A stretch of DNA of 64,000 nt, from NCBI RefSeq assembly GCF_000091305.1, contig NC_013929.1:5208001-5272000 (forward strand). The letters run 5' to 3'. Below, piece after piece: positions 8,136 through 17,447 of the stretch. Numbering within the stretch: the first letter of the stretch is position 1; each line of letters opens with the position of its first letter. A program made the position numbers and the translations under genes. Below the pieces are notes generated by a model. The model did no database searches and was not told where the DNA came from. It was given only the letters and a program-made list of their open reading frames with translations. This DNA is from Streptomyces scabiei 87.22 (GTDB lineage: Bacteria > Actinomycetota > Actinomycetes > Streptomycetales > Streptomycetaceae).

Positions 8136-9078
8136 GCAGCACGGTGCGCAAGCACCGGCCCTCGCCGGTGGACAGCCCGCCGGCACGGGCGAGCAGAGCC
8201 GCATCCACAACATCGGATACCGCTCGTACGACGGTCCGCGCCTCGGCCGCGCCTACGCCCGCCGTTCGCTGTACTCGCAGTCCCTGCGCGGGGCCTACGG
8301 ACTGGGCCGCTCGGCCAAGTCCAAGGTGCTGCCGATGCTGCTGTTCGCGGTGATGTGCGTGCCGGCGGCCATCATGGTGGCGGTGGCCATCGCCACCCAG
8401 TCCCAGGGCCTGCCCATCAAGGACCTGCCCGTCAAGTACACGGAGTACGCGGTCATCATGCAGGCCGTCATCGGCCTGTACGTCGCCTCCCAGGCACCTC
8501 AGGCCGTCTCGCGCGACCTGCGCTTCAAGACCGTCCCGCTGTACTTCTCGCGCCCGATCGAGACCGCCGACTACGTCCGCGCGAAGTTCGCGGCGCTGAC
8601 CTCGGCGCTCTTCATCCTGACCGCGGTGCCCCTGCTCGTGCTCTATGTGGGCGCGCTGCTGGCCGAGTTCGACTTCACCGACCAGACCAAGGGACTGGCA
8701 CAGGGACTGGTGGCCGTGGCACTGCTGTCGCTCCTCTTCGCCGGCATCGGCCTGGTGATCTCGGCGGTCACCCCGCGCCGCGGCTTCGGTATCGCGGCCG
8801 TCATCGCCGTCCTGACCATCTCCTACGGGGCCGTGTCCGTCATCCAGGCCATCGCCGACGAGCAGAACAGCTCGGACATGGTGCCCTGGCTCGGCTTCTT
8901 CTCGCCCATCACCCTGATCGACGGCGTACAGACCGCCTTCCTGGGCGCCACCTCCGCCTTCCCCGGCGGGCACGGGCCCTCCACCGGGCAGGGAGTCCTC
9001 TATCTCCTCGTCGTCCTGGGTCTCATCGCCGGCTGCTACGGCCTGCTGATGCGCCGCTACCGAAAGGTCGGGCTGTGA
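8125..9078 (+). CDS. ABC transporter permease
   Basis: 317-aa integral membrane protein of the ABC-2 type. A cytosolic N-terminus of about 65 residues (IGYRSYDGPRLGRAYARRSL) is followed by about six hydrophobic helices from near residue 70 to the end, interrupted by a soluble loop around residues 255-285. It starts inside the preceding ATPase gene and overlaps the next ATPase by four bases (GTGA), indicating tight translational coupling. The substrate is not indicated by sequence. Confidence 0.88.
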   Translation: MAVEQHGAQAPALAGGQPAGTGEQSRIHNIGYRSYDGPRLGRAYARRSLYSQSLRGAYGLGRSAKSKVLPMLLFAVMCVPAAIMVAVAIATQSQGLPIKDLPVKYTEYAVIMQAVIGLYVASQAPQAVSRDLRFKTVPLYFSRPIETADYVRAKFAALTSALFILTAVPLLVLYVGALLAEFDFTDQTKGLAQGLVAVALLSLLFAGIGLVISAVTPRRGFGIAAVIAVLTISYGAVSVIQAIADEQNSSDMVPWLGFFSPITLIDGVQTAFLGATSAFPGGHGPSTGQGVLYLLVVLGLIAGCYGLLMRRYRKVGL

Positions 9079-9986
9079 CCACCCTCAACATCGACCACGT
9101 CTCACGCTGGTTCGGCAACGTGGTGGCGGTCAACGACGTCACGATGACGATCGGCCCCGGTGTCACCGGCCTGCTCGGTCCGAACGGCGCCGGCAAGTCC
9201 ACCCTCATCAACATGATGGGCGGCTTCCTCGCCCCCTCCACGGGCTCCGTCACCCTCGACGGGACGCCGGTGTGGCGCAATGAGCAGATCTACAAGCACA
9301 TCGGCATCGTCCCCGAGCGCGAGGCGATGTACGACTTCCTCACCGGCCGCGAATTCGTCGTCGCCAACGCCGAGTTGCACGGTCTGGGGGCCAAGGCCGC
9401 CCAGCGGGCGCTCGCCACGGTGGAGATGGAGTACGCGCAGGACCGCAAGATCTCGACCTACTCCAAGGGCATGCGCCAGCGCGTGAAGATGGCGTCCGCA
9501 CTGGTCCACGAGCCGTCCCTGCTCCTGCTGGACGAGCCGTTCAACGGCATGGACCCCCGCCAGCGCATGCAGCTCATGGATCTGCTGCGGCGCATGGGCG
9601 ACGAGGGACGCACGGTGCTGTTCTCGTCGCACATCCTCGAAGAGGTCGAGCAGTTGGCGGCCCATATCGAGGTGATCGTCGCCGGGCGGCACGCGGCGAG
9701 CGGTGACTTCCGGCGCATCCGCCGTCTGATGACCGACCGCCCGCACCGCTACCTGGTGCGCTCCAGCGACGACCGTGCGCTGGCCGCCGCACTGATCGCC
9801 GATCCGTCGACCGCCGGGATCGAAGTGGACCTGGCCGAGGGTGCGTTGCGTATCCAGGCCGTCGACTTCGGCAGGTTCACGACGCTGTTGCCGAGGGTGG
9901 CCCGGGACCACGGCATCCGTCTGCTCACGGTGTCGCCGTCGGACGAGTCGCTCGAGTCCGTCTTCTCGTATCTCGTCGCGGCGTAG
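9075..9986 (+). CDS. ABC transporter ATP-binding protein
   Basis: 303-aa ATPase, paralogous to the first gene of the operon. Walker A GPNGAGKS is near residue 36, signature YSKGMRQR near 133, Walker B LLLLDEPFNGMD and switch FSSHIL follow. The GTG start at 9075 overlaps the permease stop as GTGA; a longer open frame upstream is only the shadow of the permease gene. With the permease at 9997 it forms the second half of a double exporter. The two ATPases may form a heterodimer or two separate transporters. Confidence 0.92.
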   Translation: MTTLNIDHVSRWFGNVVAVNDVTMTIGPGVTGLLGPNGAGKSTLINMMGGFLAPSTGSVTLDGTPVWRNEQIYKHIGIVPEREAMYDFLTGREFVVANAELHGLGAKAAQRALATVEMEYAQDRKISTYSKGMRQRVKMASALVHEPSLLLLDEPFNGMDPRQRMQLMDLLRRMGDEGRTVLFSSHILEEVEQLAAHIEVIVAGRHAASGDFRRIRRLMTDRPHRYLVRSSDDRALAAALIADPSTAGIEVDLAEGALRIQAVDFGRFTTLLPRVARDHGIRLLTVSPSDESLESVFSYLVAA

Positions 9987-9996
9987 GAGGCCGAAG

Positions 9997-10716
9997 ATGT
10001 ACGACCCCACAGTCGCCCGGCTCACCTACCGGGCTCTGCTCGGCCGCCGTCGGGCCCTCATCCTCAGCGCGCTTCCCGCCCTGCTGATCGTGCTCTCGGT
10101 GGCCGTACGCGGCCTGAGCGGAGCCGACGACCAGGTGGCAGCGGACCTGCTCGGCGGGTTCGCCCTCGCCACGATGGTGCCGATCATCGGCGTCATCGCC
10201 GGGACCGGTGCGATCGGACCGGAGATCGACGACGGCTCCGTGGTGTACCTGCTGGCGAAGCCGGTGAAGCGCCCGACGATCATCTTCACCAAGCTGATCG
10301 TGGCCATCGCCGTGACCATGGTGTTCTCGGCCGTCCCGACGCTCGTCGCGGGCCTGATCCTGAACGGCAACGGACAACAGATCGCGGTCGCCTACACGGT
10401 GGCGGCGCTGGTCGCCTCGATCGCGTACGCGGCGATGTTCCTGCTGCTGGGTACGGTCACCCGGCACGCGGTCGTCTTCGGGCTGGTGTACGCACTCGTC
10501 TGGGAGACGCTCTTCGGATCCCTGGTGGAGGGCGCCCGCACGCTCAGCGTTCAGCAGTGGGCACTCGCCGTCGCCCAGAAGGTCACCGACGGCGGCCCGG
10601 TGACGTCCGATGTGGGCCTGCCGACCGCGGTGGTTCTGCTGACGGTGGTCACGGCGGGAGCGACCTGGTACGCGGGACAGAAGCTGCGGACACTGAAGCT
10701 GGCCGGCGAGGAGTGA
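9997..10716 (+). CDS. ABC transporter permease
   Basis: 239-aa ABC-2 type membrane protein with about six transmembrane helices. The segment IGPEIDDGSVVYLLAKPVKR between helices is typical of this family, where the coupling loop faces the ATPase. ATG 9997 follows a good GGAGG site six bases upstream, in the 10-base gap after the ATPase gene. It is the last gene of the ABC operon. Confidence 0.88.
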   Translation: MYDPTVARLTYRALLGRRRALILSALPALLIVLSVAVRGLSGADDQVAADLLGGFALATMVPIIGVIAGTGAIGPEIDDGSVVYLLAKPVKRPTIIFTKLIVAIAVTMVFSAVPTLVAGLILNGNGQQIAVAYTVAALVASIAYAAMFLLLGTVTRHAVVFGLVYALVWETLFGSLVEGARTLSVQQWALAVAQKVTDGGPVTSDVGLPTAVVLLTVVTAGATWYAGQKLRTLKLAGEE

Positions 10717-10859
10717 CGGCGCCCTCCGGGGCGCTTCGCCCCGGAGGCCCGCCTCTCTGATCTTGACCGGGGCTTCACGCTCGTCCGGGCAGACTGGGCG
10801 AGGGGAGACACGGGGCATGCGCGGCCGGAAGGGGCGGCCCGGAGGCAGGAGGCACGGGG

Positions 10860-11183
10860 ATGGCAACAGAGGTGGCGCCCGAGGGCGGCGACGCACCGAG
10901 GACGACGACCGACGGCGCGGGCGAGGACCGCGCGGGCTTCTCGTCCGCAGGGAGATCCGAAGGCGGAGCCCCGGCGGGTGCGGGGCAGGGCGCGTGGGAC
11001 GACGTCGTGCTGGACGCGGACTTCGTACGGGACGCCGAGACCGCCGAGCCGTCGGCGCGGGCCCGGATGCTTGCGGCGCGTTGGCGGCAGGAGGCACCTG
11101 ATCCCCAGCCCTGGCGTTCGGACGAGCCGCCCGCCGGATGGTTCTTCAGCAAGGCGCGACGTCGTAGGTGGCGCCGACGGTGA
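10860..11183 (+). CDS. Small conserved actinobacterial protein of unknown function
   Basis: 107-aa protein. The first 45 residues are low-complexity (Gly/Ala/acidic). The rest looks constrained: WDDVVLDADFVRDAETAEPS, then ARARMLAARWRQE, a PPAGWFFSK motif and a very basic tail (RRRRWRRR). No known catalytic motif is present, and the basic C-terminus could bind nucleic acid or membrane lipids. It follows the ABC operon by about 140 bases on the same strand. I do not recognise a function. Confidence 0.6.
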   Translation: MATEVAPEGGDAPRTTTDGAGEDRAGFSSAGRSEGGAPAGAGQGAWDDVVLDADFVRDAETAEPSARARMLAARWRQEAPDPQPWRSDEPPAGWFFSKARRRRWRRR

Positions 11184-11467
11184 CCGGCCCCGCGGGCGGC
11201 GGCCCGGGCGAAGGATATTCGGTGGCGGACAACTCGGCTGCCGGGCAGAGTGGTTGATGTCGAGGTCGCCGGATCGAGCCGGCGTCACGTTCTGGGAGAG
11301 GAGCCCGGCGATGCTGTCCTTCAGGCGCAGTACGTCGAGTTCCCGGCAGGGCAACCCACGGCGGGTTCCGGAGTAGTTACCCCTCCGTCGAGTCCGCGCC
11401 CCCAGCGGGGGGTTGCCCGGGGCGGCCGCTTCGAGCGCGCGAATCGCTTCGCGCGGGCCGCCCACCC

Positions 11468-12030
<563 letters not shown>

Positions 12031-12930
12031 CTAGCCGAGCAGTCGGTCCAGTACCTCGGCGATGCCGTCGTCGTCGTTGGACGCGGTCACCTCGTCGGCG
12101 ACGGCCTTGAGATCGGCGTGGGCGTTGGCCATGGCCACGCCGTGGGCGGACCAGGTGAACATGGGGATGTCGTTCGGCATGTCGCCGAAGGCGATGGTGT
12201 CGGTGCGCTTCGCGCCGAGGCGGCGGGCGGCGAGGGAGAGACCGGTGGCCTTGGTGAGGCCGAGAGGGAGGAGTTCGAGGATGCCCTCGCCGGCCATGGC
12301 GACCGTGACGAAGCCGCCGGCGGCCTGGCGGGAGGCTTCGGCGAGCTCGTCGGTGGTCAGGGTGGGGTGCTGTATGTAGATCTTGTTCAGCGGGGCCGCC
12401 CAGAGGTCGGACACGTCCGTGAGCGGGGTGGTGGGGAGGGAACCGTGCAGGGCGTAACCGGGCCCGACGAGTACCTCGCCTTCCAGTCCCGCCCGGCCGG
12501 CCGCCAGGTGCAGAGGGCCGACCGCCGCCTCGATCTTGGCGAGGGCCACGGCCGCGAGCTGCCGGTCCAGGGTGACGGCCGTGAGCAGTCGGTGCTCTCC
12601 GGCGTCGTAGACCTGGGCGCCCTGGCCGCAGACGGCCAGGCCGGTGTAGCCGAGGTCGTCGAGGACGTGGCGGGTCCACGGGACGGCCCAGCCCGTCACG
12701 ACGATGTGGGCGGCGCCCGCGTCGGTGGCCGCGGTGAGCGCCTCACGGGTGCGTCGGGAGATGGAGTCGTCGGAGCGCAGGAGCGTTCCGTCGAGGTCGG
12801 TGGCGATCAGCTTGTACGGGAAGCCCGAGGGCCGCACGGAAGGTGTGCGGACCTCGGGCGCCTCGGTCGTTCCGGACGCCGCGGTCGTCCCGGAGTCCGT
12901 GATACCCCCGGCGGCAGCCGCCTCGTTCAC
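12031..12930 (-). CDS. Cof-type HAD-IIB phosphatase, coupled to serS
   Basis: 299-aa HAD-IIB phosphatase. Motif I (ATDLDGTLLRSDDSIS) is near residue 42, after an Ala/Gly/Thr-rich N-terminal extension of about 35 residues. Motif II is the IVVTGW strand, and motif IV (FGDMPNDIPMF) is near residue 240. It is a paralogue of the gene at 363. Its start codon overlaps the serS stop by four bases (ATGA), so it is translated with serS, an arrangement that may be historical rather than functional. The N-terminal extension could mean the true start is further in. Confidence 0.87.
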   Translation of the reverse strand: MNEAAAAGGITDSGTTAASGTTEAPEVRTPSVRPSGFPYKLIATDLDGTLLRSDDSISRRTREALTAATDAGAAHIVVTGWAVPWTRHVLDDLGYTGLAVCGQGAQVYDAGEHRLLTAVTLDRQLAAVALAKIEAAVGPLHLAAGRAGLEGEVLVGPGYALHGSLPTTPLTDVSDLWAAPLNKIYIQHPTLTTDELAEASRQAAGGFVTVAMAGEGILELLPLGLTKATGLSLAARRLGAKRTDTIAFGDMPNDIPMFTWSAHGVAMANAHADLKAVADEVTASNDDDGIAEVLDRLLG

Positions 12931-14204
12931 TTGGCCACCGGCTCCAGCACCTCGCGGCCGCCCAGGTACGGACGCAGGACCTCGGGGACGCGGACGGAGC
13001 CGTCGGCCTGCTGGTGGTTCTCCAGGATGGCCACGATCGTGCGCGGGACGGCGCAGAGCGTGCCGTTGAGCGTGGCCAGCGGCTTGACCTGCTTGCCGTC
13101 ACGGACACGGATCTGCAGACGGCGCGACTGGAACTCGGTGCAGTCGGAGGTCGAGGTCAGCTCGCGGTACTTGCCCTGGGTCGGGATCCACGCCTCGCAG
13201 TCGAACTTGCGCGAGGCCGAGGAGCCCAGGTCGGCGGAGGCGACGTCGATGACGCGGAAGGGCAGTTCCAGCGACGTCAGCCACTGCTTCTCCCAGTCCA
13301 GCAGACGCTGGTGCTCGGCCTGGGAGTCCTCCGGCGCGACGTACGAGAACATCTCGACCTTGTCGAACTGGTGGACGCGGAAGATGCCCCGGGTGTCCTT
13401 GCCGTGCGAACCGGCCTCGCGGCGGAAGCAGGGGGAGAAACCGGCGTAGCGCAGGGGGAGGCGGTCGGCGTCGATGATCTCGTCCATGTGGTACGCCGCC
13501 AGCGCGACCTCGGAGGTGCCGACCAGGTAGAGGTCGTCCCTGTCGAGGTGGTACACGTCCTGGGCGGCCTGGCCGAGGAAGCCGGTGCCTGCCATCGACT
13601 GCGGGCGGACCAGCGCCGGGGTCAGCATCGGGGTGAAGCCGGCGGCGGTGGCCTGGGCGATCGCCGCGTTGACCAGCGCGAGTTCGAGGAGGGCCCCGAC
13701 GCCGGTCAGGAAGTAGAAGCGCGAGCCGGAGACCTTGGCTCCGCGCTCGGTGTCGATGGCGCCGAGGATCGTGCCGAGTTCGAGGTGGTCCTTGGGCGCG
13801 AAGCCCTCGGCCGTGAAGTCACGGATCTCGCCGTGCGTCTCCAGCGTGACGAAGTCCTCCTCGCCGCCGACGGGAACGTCGGGGTGGACGAGGTTGCCGA
13901 GTTGCAGGAGGAGCTCCTGGGTCTCGGTGTCGGCCGCGTCGCGCTCGGCGTCGGCGGCCTTGACGTCGGCCTTGAGTTGTTCCGCGCGCTTGAGCAGCTC
14001 GGCCTTCTCCTCGGCGGACGCCTTGGGGATCAGCTTGCCGAGCGACTTCTGCTCGGCGCGGAGCTCGTCGAAGCGGACGCCGGAGGACCTGCGCCGCTCG
14101 TCGGCGGACAGGAGGGAGTCGACGAGCGCGACGTCCTCTCCACGGGCGCGCTGGGACGCGCGCACACGGTCGGGGTCCTCACGGAGCAGGCGAAGGTCAA
14201 TCAC
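12927..14204 (-). CDS. serS: Seryl-tRNA synthetase
   Basis: 425-aa class II aminoacyl-tRNA synthetase that charges tRNA-Ser. Residues about 1-110 are the antiparallel coiled-coil arm that binds the long variable arm of tRNA-Ser (charged heptads around LGKLIPKASAEEKAELLKRAE). The catalytic core shows motif 2 (FSPCFRREAGSHGKDTRGIF, then RVHQFDKVEMF) and motif 3 (GTLCAVPRTIVAILENHQ). Length and starting sequence MIDLRLLREDPDRVR match bacterial SerRS. A 704-base gap with DnaA boxes lies upstream, so serS probably leads a two-gene operon. Confidence 0.97.
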   Translation of the reverse strand: MIDLRLLREDPDRVRASQRARGEDVALVDSLLSADERRRSSGVRFDELRAEQKSLGKLIPKASAEEKAELLKRAEQLKADVKAADAERDAADTETQELLLQLGNLVHPDVPVGGEEDFVTLETHGEIRDFTAEGFAPKDHLELGTILGAIDTERGAKVSGSRFYFLTGVGALLELALVNAAIAQATAAGFTPMLTPALVRPQSMAGTGFLGQAAQDVYHLDRDDLYLVGTSEVALAAYHMDEIIDADRLPLRYAGFSPCFRREAGSHGKDTRGIFRVHQFDKVEMFSYVAPEDSQAEHQRLLDWEKQWLTSLELPFRVIDVASADLGSSASRKFDCEAWIPTQGKYRELTSTSDCTEFQSRRLQIRVRDGKQVKPLATLNGTLCAVPRTIVAILENHQQADGSVRVPEVLRPYLGGREVLEPVAK

Positions 14205-14469
14205 CCTCCAAGGCTACCGGTGCGTGGTTCCGGCCCACGAATCGAATTCACCACGTGACCCTTCTATGGGCTTTCGCGTCGAATGTCGAGGGAGGCAGCG
14301 GAGGGGAGCCGGTGTCGAGGGAAACCGGGTGCCGGGGACGGTGAACGTCAATGAGGGGAGCGCGGCCCCCTGAAAGAGGGGGCGGTCGCGGTGCCTGGTT
14401 GACTCGACTCCCTTGTTCCGAAGGGGACTTGAGGCTGCGCCGTCCACAGCGGGACGCCGTGCCGCAGAG

Positions 14470-14761
14470 TTATCCACAGGCTGTGTGAAAGATCTGTGGA
14501 CTACGGGGCGGGCGGTCAGGGGGATCGGGGGCCGACTTGAGGATTCCCGGCTCAAACCGCCTTCACGCCCACTTTCGAGTGGATTCGCGGGTAAATGGGT
14601 CGCCCTAAAGGATTGACGGGGGGAAACGCATGGGCGAAGGGTGACCCACGCGGTTGTGGACGCACCACATGCCATCAAGGGGATTTGTCGACTGTGTGGC
14701 GATGTGTTGTCGACTTGTCCCCAGGTCGAGAAGCCGCCCTGTGGATAACTTCTGTGGACGA
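14470..14761. promoter_or_regulatory. DnaA-box cluster in the serS-pheA intergenic region
   Basis: The gene-free stretch 14205-14908 holds TTATCCACA at 14470-14478 and TGTGGATAA at 14740-14748 (reverse TTATCCACA), both perfect DnaA boxes. One-mismatch copies lie at 14495-14503, 14715-14723 and 14753-14761. Five sites in about 290 bases is far above background and recalls the DnaA-box clusters described outside oriC in Streptomyces. The rest of the gap holds nothing else I can support. The serS promoter must lie here. Confidence 0.6.
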
Positions 14762-14908
14762 AGAAAATAGGCAGGTAGGACCGGCGGCCGACCCACGCGC
14801 AAGGTATCGCCCCGGGAAGAGGCTGCCCCTGGATCTGCCGTCGCGTTCGCGGTCGCCGTCGGTGGGGGTGAGGGGGAAGGTGACGGTCGGGGCGTCCGAT
14901 GCCCGCCG

Positions 14909-15844
14909 CTAGAACCGGCCGTCCTGGCAGCGCGCCACCCAGTCCGCCGCCGCCACGAACTCGGCTTCCGAGGTGCCCGGCAGCGTGGGGCGGATCTTCG
15001 CGGTCGCGGCGTCCGCGCGCGGGTACGAACCGAGGAAGCGGACCTGGAGGCAGATCCGCTTGAGCCCCATCAGGGCCTCGGCCACCCGGCGGTCGGAGAT
15101 GTGGCCCTCGGCGTCGATGGCGAAGCAGTAGTTGCCGATGCCCTCGCCGGTGGGGCGGGACTGCAGCAGCATGAGGTTGACGCCGCGGACGGCGAACTCA
15201 CCGAGGAGGTCGCGCAGCCCGCCGGGGTGGTCGTCGCGCTGCCAGATGACGACGGACGTCTTGTCGGAGCCCGTCGGTGCGGCGGGCCGGGCGGGGCGGC
15301 CGACCAGGACGAACCGGGTCTGGGCGTTCTCCGCGTCGTGGATCTCGGTCTGCAGCGCCTCCAGGCCGTACCGCGCGGCCGCGAACTCGCCGGCGAAGGC
15401 GGCGTCGTAACGGCCCTCCTGGACGAGGCGGGCGCCGTCGGCGTTCGAGGCGGCGGATTCCCAGACGACGTCCGGGGAGAGGTTGGCCTTCATCCAGTTG
15501 CGGACCTGCGGCTGGGCGGCCGGATGCGCGGTGACGGTCTTGATCTCCGACAGCTTGGTGCCCGGCCGGACCAGCAGGGCGAACGTGATCGAGAGGAGCA
15601 CCTCGCGGTAGATCATCAGCGGAGCGCCGGCGACCAGCTCGTCGAGGGTGGTGGTGATGCCGCCCTCGACGGAGTTCTCGATCGGGACGAACGCTGCCTC
15701 GGCCTCGCCGTTGCGGACGGCGTCGAGCGCCGCTGGGACGGACACCATCGGGACGAGCTCGCGGGTCGCGGCCTCCGGCAGCGTGCGCAGGGCGACCTCG
15801 GTGAAGGTGCCCTCGGGGCCGAGGTAGACGTAGCTGGCTGGCAT
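14909..15844 (-). CDS. pheA: Prephenate dehydratase
   Basis: 311-aa enzyme that converts prephenate to phenylpyruvate in phenylalanine synthesis. Residues 1-190 form the two-lobed catalytic domain: YLGPEGTFTEVAL at the start, VPIENSVEGG near residue 55 and the catalytic TRF motif (NAQTRFVLVG) near 180. Residues about 200-280 form the ACT regulatory domain with PGGLRDLL and LLQSRPTGEGIGNYCF, the latter equivalent to the Phe-binding ESRP motif with Gln for Glu. No chorismate mutase domain is fused, as is normal for actinobacteria. It is probably feedback-inhibited by phenylalanine. Confidence 0.96.
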   Translation of the reverse strand: MPASYVYLGPEGTFTEVALRTLPEAATRELVPMVSVPAALDAVRNGEAEAAFVPIENSVEGGITTTLDELVAGAPLMIYREVLLSITFALLVRPGTKLSEIKTVTAHPAAQPQVRNWMKANLSPDVVWESAASNADGARLVQEGRYDAAFAGEFAAARYGLEALQTEIHDAENAQTRFVLVGRPARPAAPTGSDKTSVVIWQRDDHPGGLRDLLGEFAVRGVNLMLLQSRPTGEGIGNYCFAIDAEGHISDRRVAEALMGLKRICLQVRFLGSYPRADAATAKIRPTLPGTSEAEFVAAADWVARCQDGRF

Positions 15845-16038
15845 GGGCTCACCCTAATGGGCCTCGCGGGGCCCGGCGCACGCATGCCGTCCCACCACCC
15901 CTGCGGGCGACGCGGGGCTCGGGGAGACACCCGTACGCCTGCTGGGGCCGTCGTCGGGCCCCCAGCCGCCGGGTCAGGCCGATCGCGCCCACCGGCCGGG
16001 CCACCAGCCTTCGGCCGCGACACCACCCACCGGCCGGA

Positions 16039-17439
16039 TCAGCCCTCCAGCAGTCGCTGCCCCACGTACTCCCCCTCCGCAGCGCCGCCCGGCACCGCGA
16101 AGAGGCCGCTCGACTCGTGGCGGATGAACTTCGAGAGGGCGTCGCCGCGGTCGAGTTTGCGCTGGACGGTGACGAAGCCGCGGAGGGGATCCGCCTGCCA
16201 GCAGACGAAGAGAAGGCCGGCGTCGGGGACACCCTTCGCGTCGATGCCGTCGTGGAAGGAGAACGGGCGGCGGAGCATGGCCGCGCCGCCGTTCTGGTCG
16301 GGGCGGCTGATGCGGGCGTGCGCGTTGATCGGCACGAGCAGATTGCCCTGGGCGTCGGTCTTCTCCAGGTCCATCGCAGTCGTCTCGGTCGCCTTCTCAC
16401 CGCCGCTCAGGGGTGCGCCGTCGGACTTGCGCCGCCCGATGACCTCCTCCTGCGCCTTGACCGAGAGCTGTTCCCAGTCGTCGAGGAGCATGCGGATACG
16501 GCGTACGACGGCGTAGGAGCCGTTCGCCATCCACGCCGGATCGCCGGAGGTGGACGGGGAGGCGGACGCGGGCACGAAGATCCGCTCGTCGAAGTCGGAC
16601 TCGGCCGGCTTCGGGTTGCGGGTGCCGTCGATCTGGCCCATCAGGTTGCGTGCCGTCATGGGGTGGGCCGTGGCGCCCGGCGAACGGTTGAAGCCGTTCA
16701 TCTGCCAGCGCACCCGGGCCGCGCCGCCCGCGTCCTTCTGGATCGCGCGCAGGGCGTGGAAGGCGACGAGTGCGTCGTCGGCCCCGATCTGTACCCACAG
16801 GTCGCCGTTGCTGCGTGCCTTGTCGAGCTGGTCCGAGGAGAAGTCGGGCAGCGGGTCCAGGGACTCCGGGCGTTGCTTCTCCAGACCGGTACGGGCGAAG
16901 AAGCTGTGGCCGAACCCGAAGGTGACCGTCAGCGACGACGGTCCCGCGTCACGGGCGATATCGGTGTCGTCCTGCGCCGCGGGCTTGCCCGCCATCAGCC
17001 GCCGGGCCGTGTCCGACCAGCGGCGCAGCAGAGCGGCCGCCTCCTTGCGCCCCGCCCCGGCGGTCAGGTCGAACGCGATGAGGTGGCCACGGGCCTGAAG
17101 GGGCGTGGTGATCCCCGGCTGATGTTTCACGTGAAACCTCTCCTCCCCCGCGCCGAGGGAGGAGAGCGGCGTGACCTTCTCGCCCGGGGCTGAGGAGGAC
17201 GAGGAGGACCCGGCCGCATAGCCGGCGGCGCCGCCTGCCGTGCCCAGCGCGAGTCCGGTCGCGCCGGCGGTACCCAGCAGCAGTCGACGCGAGATGGCGC
17301 CGCCGGCCGCGCGCCCGGCACCGGCCACGTGCCCGGTGCCGGTGCCGTCACCGGCGCCGGCCCGGGCCGTACTCCCGTCACCGCCGCGCCCGCCGTCCGG
17401 CGTGACGGCGTCGCCTTCGACAAGGTCCTGGTCAGCCAT
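16039..17439 (-). CDS. dtpA: Tat-exported DyP-type haem peroxidase (DtpA/EfeB type)
   Basis: 466-aa dye-decolourising peroxidase. The first 75 residues are a long Gly/Ala leader with a Tat signal (SRRLLLGTAGATG near residue 50), so it folds with haem before export. The DyP signature GQIDGTRNP (distal Asp) lies near residue 265, the distal Arg in the second half, and HARISRPDQN carries the proximal His near residue 360. It is the last gene of a sco-ecuC-copCD-dtpA operon (8-base gap upstream). In S. lividans the equivalent DtpA is linked to copper-dependent maturation of the radical copper oxidase GlxA. A parS site is embedded at codons near 101. Confidence 0.93.
   Translation of the reverse strand: MADQDLVEGDAVTPDGGRGGDGSTARAGAGDGTGTGHVAGAGRAAGGAISRRLLLGTAGATGLALGTAGGAAGYAAGSSSSSSAPGEKVTPLSSLGAGEERFHVKHQPGITTPLQARGHLIAFDLTAGAGRKEAAALLRRWSDTARRLMAGKPAAQDDTDIARDAGPSSLTVTFGFGHSFFARTGLEKQRPESLDPLPDFSSDQLDKARSNGDLWVQIGADDALVAFHALRAIQKDAGGAARVRWQMNGFNRSPGATAHPMTARNLMGQIDGTRNPKPAESDFDERIFVPASASPSTSGDPAWMANGSYAVVRRIRMLLDDWEQLSVKAQEEVIGRRKSDGAPLSGGEKATETTAMDLEKTDAQGNLLVPINAHARISRPDQNGGAAMLRRPFSFHDGIDAKGVPDAGLLFVCWQADPLRGFVTVQRKLDRGDALSKFIRHESSGLFAVPGGAAEGEYVGQRLLEG
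17124..17137. promoter_or_regulatory. parS: parS site (ParB/CTP-switch centromere sequence)
   Basis: GTTTCACGTGAAAC is a perfect 14-bp palindrome identical to the core of bacterial parS, flanked by T on the left. It lies inside the dtpA coding region, where it encodes FHVKH. Streptomyces chromosomes carry parS copies clustered around oriC, loaded by ParB for chromosome segregation during sporulation. This is the only copy I found in the window. Confidence 0.85.
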
Positions 17440-17447
17440 GGTGTGTT

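Noticed and set aside
8355..9986. 543-aa open frame running through the permease into the ATPase
   Set aside because: The first half is the out-of-frame shadow of the permease; the real ATPase begins at GTG 9075 with a GTGA overlap.
14214..14678. 154-aa minus-strand frame between serS and pheA
   Set aside because: It overlaps the DnaA-box cluster, has no ribosome site and a random-looking product.
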